NCBI RefSeq assembly: GCF_900163645.1
Contig: NZ_FUKM01000050.1
Span: 1 to 64,000 of the forward strand
From: Halomonas citrativorans
GTDB lineage: Bacteria; Pseudomonadota; Gammaproteobacteria; Pseudomonadales; Halomonadaceae
Direction of reading: 5' to 3'
Length of the DNA: 64,000 nt
Part shown: positions 59,763-64,000 of the stretch, one piece after another
Layout: each line of letters begins with the position of its first letter
How positions within the stretch are numbered: the first letter of the stretch is position 1
Notes under the pieces: model-generated
Database searches by the model: none
Told to the model about the DNA's origin: nothing
The model's input: only the letters and a program-made list of their open reading frames with translations
Position numbers and translations under genes: made by a program

Positions 59763-59807
59763 TTGACAAACAAGTGTTCTTTATATAGAACGTTCTATAT
59801 AAAGAAC
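59763..59807 (+). promoter_or_regulatory. Promoter with perfect 32-bp palindromic operator
   Basis: TTGACA (59763-59768) is a consensus -35, and the -10 (TATAGA or TAGAAC) lies within a perfect palindrome: GTTCTTTATATAGAAC (59776-59791) and its exact reverse complement (59792-59807). Each half is itself a GTTCT-N6-AGAAC dyad. A protein bound here would block the promoter of the XRE-azlCD operon; the XRE-cupin protein encoded next is the obvious candidate. Confidence 0.85.
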
Positions 59808-59822
59808 AACGAGACACTCTTC

Positions 59823-60353
59823 ATGGATAAGCTTTCACTTAATACGTTGGGCCAGCATTTACAGTCGCTGCGCCAGCAACAAGGCCTTTCGCTTTCTCAG
59901 TTGGCGAACGCCGCCGGTATGGCTAAATCCAATTTGTGTCGGCTTGAACAAGGCAACGGCAACCCAACGCTGGATACCATCTGGCGGCTGGCCGTTCAGC
60001 TCAACATTCCCTTTGGCACTCTGGTAGCGCCGATTACCGTTCCGCTAGGCGAAAACGGCGTGCAGGTACGCCTCATTGACCAAGGCAAAGACTCTCCCCA
60101 AGTGGATGCCTACTGGATGCGCTGCACACCCAACACGCTGCGCCTGGCTGAAGCGCATACGCCAGGCACCCAAGAATCACTTACCCTTATTAGCGGCTGG
60201 CTGGAAGCTGGGCCGGAAGGTAACACCACGCAGCTTACCCCCGGTGAAACCCTGACCTTCCCTGCCGACCAGCCGCACATTTATCGTACCCATGCGGCAG
60301 AAGCCACCATGGTTCTGACCATCACCTATGGTGAAAAAGGTGATACACCATGA
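59823..60353 (+). CDS. XRE family regulator with C-terminal cupin domain
   Basis: A 176-aa regulator. The N-terminal helix-turn-helix (LGQHLQSLRQQQGLSLSQLA, then AAGMAKSNLCRLEQGNGNPT) is followed from about residue 90 by a cupin barrel (LISGWLEAGPEGNTTQLTPG, FPADQPHIYRTH). Proteins of this design sense small ligands such as amino acids or carbohydrates. It is the first gene of an operon with azlC and azlD, whose starts overlap its stop by ATGA, so it probably controls branched-chain amino-acid export. The start at ATG 59823 fits the HTH; the frame upstream to 59763 covers the operator. Confidence 0.9.
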   Translation: MDKLSLNTLGQHLQSLRQQQGLSLSQLANAAGMAKSNLCRLEQGNGNPTLDTIWRLAVQLNIPFGTLVAPITVPLGENGVQVRLIDQGKDSPQVDAYWMRCTPNTLRLAEAHTPGTQESLTLISGWLEAGPEGNTTQLTPGETLTFPADQPHIYRTHAAEATMVLTITYGEKGDTP

Positions 60354-61060
60354 GCCAAGTATTAACTCACTCAGCGCTAAAAGGCGCACGAGAAGCCATT
60401 CCGCTACTGGGCGGCTATATACCGGTCTCACTCTCGTTCGGCCTGGTGGCGACACAAGCGGGCTTCACCACATGGGAGGCCGCCGCTATTTCACTGTTGA
60501 TCTACGCCGGAGCCTCGCAGTTTCTCTTTGTTGGTATGATCGCGGCGGGTTCGCCGCTTTGGCTGGTTGTCGCCATGACGCTATTGATCAACGTACGCCA
60601 TGTGGTTTATGGCCCTAACTTGGCCGCATTATTGCCTCAGAGCCGTCACTGGCCCTGGCTTATGCACGGCCTTACTGACCAGGTGTTTGCTTTAGCCTTA
60701 ACGCGGCTTCCTCACTTGGATAAACCGGAGCGCTTCGGCTGGTTTTTGGGAGCATCGCTCCTCGCCTGGGGCGCCTGGATAATAGGGACTATCGTAGGGG
60801 CGACGGCGGGAGAGGCGTTCACCGCTCGCTGGCCTCTGCTGGGTGAGATTATGCCTTTCGCCCTGCCCGCGCTGTTTTTAACCATGGTAGCACCGCGATT
60901 TACCGACAAACGCTGGTCGCTCGCACTCAGCGGGGCCATATTACCCGCACTCTTTTTTACGCTATATGGCTGGGCCAACGTCGCCATCCCGCTTGCGGCT
61001 GCTTGCGGCGCGCTCTGCTTCTATATGGTCAAGTTTGAATCCAGCAAGGGTGCGTTATGA
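60350..61060 (+). CDS. azlC: AzlC family branched-chain amino-acid exporter, large subunit
   Basis: A 236-aa inner-membrane protein with six or seven helices and the AzlC pattern IPLLGGYIPVSLSFGLVAT, then IYAGASQFLFVGMIAAG and NVRHVVYGPNLAALL. With AzlD it exports valine/isoleucine-type amino acids (BrnF in Corynebacterium). Its start overlaps the regulator stop and its end overlaps azlD, both by ATGA. Confidence 0.92.
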   Translation: MSQVLTHSALKGAREAIPLLGGYIPVSLSFGLVATQAGFTTWEAAAISLLIYAGASQFLFVGMIAAGSPLWLVVAMTLLINVRHVVYGPNLAALLPQSRHWPWLMHGLTDQVFALALTRLPHLDKPERFGWFLGASLLAWGAWIIGTIVGATAGEAFTARWPLLGEIMPFALPALFLTMVAPRFTDKRWSLALSGAILPALFFTLYGWANVAIPLAAACGALCFYMVKFESSKGAL

Positions 61061-61392
61061 GTACCGGACTTTGGTTAGCGGTTATTGCCTCGGCATTGGG
61101 TACGCTACTCATACGCGTCGTCCCTTTTCTGTGGATGCAGCGCCGCTTAGGCAGTGATAGCGGCATCAACAACATGCCTCAGTGGCTGGGTATTTTAGGG
61201 CCGCTAATGATTGCAGCGGTGCTGGGCGTTTCTATTGTACCGGTTAACCCAAGTACGATTTCCTGGACCGCAACCGCGATTGGACTGCTGGTTACCCTAC
61301 TGGTATGGCTGCGCGTGCGTTCACTGGGTTGGCCGGTGGCAGCAGGCGTCGGCATGTTTGGGCTAGTACAAGTAGGCGCTTCCGTGCTTTAA
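61057..61392 (+). CDS. azlD: AzlD family branched-chain amino-acid exporter, small subunit
   Basis: A 111-aa membrane protein with three or four helices, starting with STGLWLAVIASALGTLLIRV and containing the LGILGPLMIAAVLGVSIV stretch of AzlD (BrnE-like). It is translationally coupled to azlC. The last gene of the operon, it ends 8 bp before a strong stem-loop shared with the convergent receptor gene. Confidence 0.9.
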   Translation: MSTGLWLAVIASALGTLLIRVVPFLWMQRRLGSDSGINNMPQWLGILGPLMIAAVLGVSIVPVNPSTISWTATAIGLLVTLLVWLRVRSLGWPVAAGVGMFGLVQVGASVL

Positions 61393-61399
61393 CCAATGC

Positions 61400-61432
61400 A
61401 CGTCAGTTGCTGAATGACTCAGCAACTGACGT
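61400..61432. terminator. 14-bp hairpin between convergent azlD and TonB receptor genes
   Basis: ACGTCAGTTGCTGA (61400-61413) and TCAGCAACTGACGT (61419-61432), 5-nt loop, between the two stops. No T-tract on either strand; a bidirectional barrier is inferred from its position. Confidence 0.6.
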
Positions 61433-61453
61433 TAACCACCCACCAGCAGCAAC

Positions 61454-63592
61454 CTACCAGCTATATTTCAGGCTACCCACCACGCTGCGTGAGGCCCCGT
61501 AATAGCAGTAAAAGTCACAGCCACTGACATACTCCTCATCGGTAAGGTTGTTGACGTTAACCTGGGCAGTCCAGCTGTCGTTAATGCGATAGCTCGCCAT
61601 GGCATCATAGAGCGTTGTAGAAGGGACATTTTGCTCAATAGTGCTATTCGCGCTGGGTACTGTTTCCCCCATATAACGCACACCAGCCCCTACCGAAAGC
61701 CCAGCTAACGTGCGGCTCATATCGTAATCCAACCACGCCGACGCCATGTGCCTTGGCACCAAGGGAACGCGCTCATCCCGCAGTGCATCATTCACATCAT
61801 AGCGGGCATCGGTATAGGTATAGGCCGCAATCAGCTTTAGCTCATCCGTTAGATAACCCACGCCTTCGATCTCTATCCCCTGCGAGCGGCGCTTACCTAC
61901 CTGCTCCTGAACAGGTGCGCTGGTCGAGATCAGCGTGTTATTTTCTTCGACATCAAAGGCGGCAATCGTGAGGTAACCATCTACGTCCAGCGGGGCAATT
62001 TTAACCCCAGCCTCAAACTGGCGGCCCTCTAATGGCTCGTAACTAGCGCCATCCGGCCCAATACCCGCCACCGGGGTGAACGACTCGCTATAGCTCACAT
62101 AGGGGGAAACACCGTTATCGCCCAGGTACATCGCACCGGCTGTGATGGAGAGATGTTCGTCATCGTACCCTTCGCTGGAGCTGCCAGAGGTATCGCTAAA
62201 ATCGTCGCTGCTATCGACATTATCGTAGCGCGCCCCGGCAAGCAGAACCCACTGATCGGCTATGCGCAGTTGATTTTGAACATAGAGCCCCACTTGGCGG
62301 CGATCGACATTATGCTCGGTTGGGTCGCCGGTATCAGGCGCAGTAAACGCCGCATAATCGGGATGATATAGATCCACCGTATCGATATTTGTAAAGAAGC
62401 TAGAGCCATCGCCCAAGGTGCGGAAGCTGTCACGGTTGGTGTAATTTAAATTCAGCTCTTGATAACCCGCGCCGACCAATAACGTATTCTCTGTGTTCTC
62501 AGTATAAGTACGCGCGATGAGTCGGTTATCAATATTAAACGCATCGTACTGGCCATCCCGGTCAATAATCCCACGGGAAATACTGCGTGGCGGTGTCACA
62601 TACGAATTGGGGTAAACGTTACGCAGTTCCAAATCCAAATGGGTATAGCGGGCGTTCTGCTGGAACTCCCAGGTATCGTTTATCTGGTGCTCCAACTCAT
62701 AGCCAATCGCAATCTGGCGCTGATCTAACCGATCATAATCCGGTTGACCAAAATTGGTCGCTGGGTCAATTTTCCCAAACGGAGAGTCTTCAAGGGTACC
62801 CAGTGCCGGAAAAAACCCAGTGGTAGGCACGCCTTGGTCTTTCTGAACGCTAGCAAGGAAGGTGACGGTGGTATCATCGCTAACATCGACCTCCAGACTA
62901 GGCGCAAAGTAATAGCGCTCTTTTTCACTCCCGTTGAGCTCGCCCTCGCCATCGCGATAGAGACCCACTAGGCGATAGCGCACGTCATCGCGCTGCCCCA
63001 CCGGACCAGACACATCCACCCCTACTTGGCGATGATCATGGTTACCGGCTTCAACCTGCAGCGTTCCTTGCGGTTCACGGGTAGGCCGTTTACTAATCCC
63101 GTTGATCATACCGCCAGGGGGCGCCTCGCCATAGAGAATTGACGCAGGCCCTTTCAAAAGATCAACACGTTCAAAGCCAAAGGGCTCACTCATCCACCAG
63201 AAATAGCCTCCTGTGCGGAAGAGCCTTAAACCATCCTGGTAAGTAGCGCCTTCCGCACTAAACCCACGCAGGAAAAACCAGTCGGCATTGTTGTCATTAC
63301 CGTAAGGCTGAGACACAACACCGGAGCGGTACTGGAAGGTCTCGTCATATTTATTGACGCCTCGATCCTCAAGCTCCTCCGCACTAACAGTTGAAATAGC
63401 GCGAGGCGTTTCTACATCTGGCGTATCCACCTTCAGTGCGGTCGCCGTCACTACGGTGGTCCCCATGTTCACGGCCTCTTCCTGCGCCAGTGCAGCAAAA
63501 GGCACAACACACAACGTACCCCCTAACGACACAGCCAATGCACGGCGAATAGCGACAGACAACGGTGTAGCGGAAAAAGGCGAACGACGCAT
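61454..63592 (-). CDS. TonB-dependent siderophore receptor
   Basis: A 712-aa outer-membrane receptor. After a signal peptide (ALAVSLGGTLCVVPFAALAQ) comes a TonB-box-like region, then a plug domain (VLxGRP-type segment VDLLKGPASILYGEAPPGGM) and a 22-strand barrel that ends in tryptophan (SLKYSW). The FhuA/FecA-like plug pattern FLRGFSAEGATYQDGLRL supports ferric siderophore uptake; the ligand is unknown. The start at ATG 63592 has a GAGG 10 nt upstream. A Fur-box-like sequence lies about 80 bp upstream, so iron regulation is likely. Confidence 0.92.
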   Translation of the reverse strand: MRRSPFSATPLSVAIRRALAVSLGGTLCVVPFAALAQEEAVNMGTTVVTATALKVDTPDVETPRAISTVSAEELEDRGVNKYDETFQYRSGVVSQPYGNDNNADWFFLRGFSAEGATYQDGLRLFRTGGYFWWMSEPFGFERVDLLKGPASILYGEAPPGGMINGISKRPTREPQGTLQVEAGNHDHRQVGVDVSGPVGQRDDVRYRLVGLYRDGEGELNGSEKERYYFAPSLEVDVSDDTTVTFLASVQKDQGVPTTGFFPALGTLEDSPFGKIDPATNFGQPDYDRLDQRQIAIGYELEHQINDTWEFQQNARYTHLDLELRNVYPNSYVTPPRSISRGIIDRDGQYDAFNIDNRLIARTYTENTENTLLVGAGYQELNLNYTNRDSFRTLGDGSSFFTNIDTVDLYHPDYAAFTAPDTGDPTEHNVDRRQVGLYVQNQLRIADQWVLLAGARYDNVDSSDDFSDTSGSSSEGYDDEHLSITAGAMYLGDNGVSPYVSYSESFTPVAGIGPDGASYEPLEGRQFEAGVKIAPLDVDGYLTIAAFDVEENNTLISTSAPVQEQVGKRRSQGIEIEGVGYLTDELKLIAAYTYTDARYDVNDALRDERVPLVPRHMASAWLDYDMSRTLAGLSVGAGVRYMGETVPSANSTIEQNVPSTTLYDAMASYRINDSWTAQVNVNNLTDEEYVSGCDFYCYYGASRSVVGSLKYSW

Positions 63593-63671
63593 GTTAAACA
63601 AACCTCACTGACAGGCAGAATGGGGGGGGAGGAGCCCGTGTTTTTATAGTAAGCAAACAGAGGAAGGCGAA

Positions 63672-63686
63672 TGATACGGATTATTA
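63672..63686 (-). promoter_or_regulatory. Fur-box-like site upstream of TonB receptor
   Basis: TGATACGGATTATTA (63672-63686) matches the Fur 7-1-7 consensus (TGATAAT-N-ATTATCA) at 11 of 14 positions. It lies about 80 bp upstream of the receptor ATG in an AT-rich area where the promoter is expected. The rest of the window to 64000 shows no supported gene. Confidence 0.6.
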
Positions 63687-64000
63687 TTCACAACTACAAC
63701 AATCACACGATGTCAAGTTTTCTTAGCCACAACGCCATTTGCAGACTCGCCGCCGTCTTTCCTAAGGAGACTTGTGCTCTTTCGCACTTCTTTTCAAAAT
63801 TGACTAGCAGTGAAATAAATTGGCGAGGCTTACTTATTCGCCTGCTAGCAAGAAAACGCTTTGGGAAGGTGCCAGATTAGCTATCTGGAACCTTGCTTTA
63901 GGTCTAGCAGGCTACCTGAGTCGTGCTCACACATGTTTCAACTATTGTTGATCGTCAACGCAAAACAGCCGGCTACTTTCGAACTAACAGCGAAGCACAT

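Noticed and set aside
63671..63880. 69-aa + strand frame near the window end
   Set aside because: It overlaps the Fur-box/promoter area of the TonB receptor, and has no ribosome site or family.
1..64000. tRNA and rRNA genes
   Set aside because: No cloverleaf-like or rRNA-like sequence was noticed; tRNAscan would be decisive.

Overview
The window looks like chromosomal DNA of a gammaproteobacterium, most probably Halomonadaceae (Halomonas-like). This is inferred from the gene families (PA4780-type RIO kinase, DUF3008, YaeQ, AzlCD, GntP-IdnO-IdnD, OpgGH) and a GC content that looks to be in the mid-50s by eye. No rRNA, tRNA, CRISPR array or prophage was recognised. Genes are dense, mostly housekeeping or transport, and arranged in short operons on both strands.

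Layout. 1-14 kb: 3' end of a transketolase, RIO1-like kinase, RNA helicase DbpA, YbaK deacylase, DUF3008 protein, CDF metal transporter, LysR regulator, PIN-PhoH protein, a YihY operon with two tiny membrane ORFs, esterase and SLC13/RCK transporter. Then comes an accessory patch (about 11.1-12.8 kb) holding a higBA toxin-antitoxin pair with a two-palindrome operator, a small lipoprotein gene that is easy to overlook, and remnants of an IS4-family insertion sequence. A cold-shock gene and a DUF533 gene follow. 14-22 kb: sbcDC, nadE, pncC, an LpxR-like lipid A deacylase, yaeQ and a GST. 23-26 kb: a gluconate/idonate operon (gntP-idnO-idnD). 26-33 kb: enoyl-CoA hydratase, acyl-CoA dehydrogenase, MFS transporter, methyltransferase, VOC protein, DUF4870 protein and an LpxL-like acyltransferase. 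33-40 kb: an envelope-glycan block of mannose-1-P guanylyltransferase, a membrane sulfatase/phosphoglycerol-transferase-like enzyme and the osmoregulated periplasmic glucan genes opgG-opgH.

41-48.6 kb is the most unusual region. It has a GTP cyclohydrolase II-like protein with a degenerate N-terminal half, a stand-alone RibD-type reductase, an LPG-synthase-type membrane flippase, a glycosyltransferase-methyltransferase fusion, a 6-pyruvoyl-tetrahydropterin-synthase homologue that has lost canonical catalytic and zinc residues, a zinc-less MDR dehydrogenase and a CDP-alcohol phosphatidyltransferase. Four or five of these share one strand with ATGA or few-base junctions. I infer a dedicated pathway for a GTP-derived pteridine/flavin-like compound that is glycosylated, methylated and possibly lipid-linked or exported. 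This is the best candidate for an undescribed system.

48.6-64 kb: DUF1090 protein, molybdate transporter modABC, gmhA, a FUSC exporter, a DASS transporter, an unknown 95-aa protein, SstT, an autoregulated-looking XRE-cupin regulator driving azlCD (a perfect 32-bp palindrome lies over its promoter), and a TonB-dependent siderophore receptor with a likely Fur box.

Small features added by hand-reading both strands include the lipoprotein (12220-12390), the IS4 transposase fragment (12567-12686), a five-copy 14-bp tandem repeat (40230-40299), a 25-bp tandem duplication (5316-5365) and many terminator hairpins.
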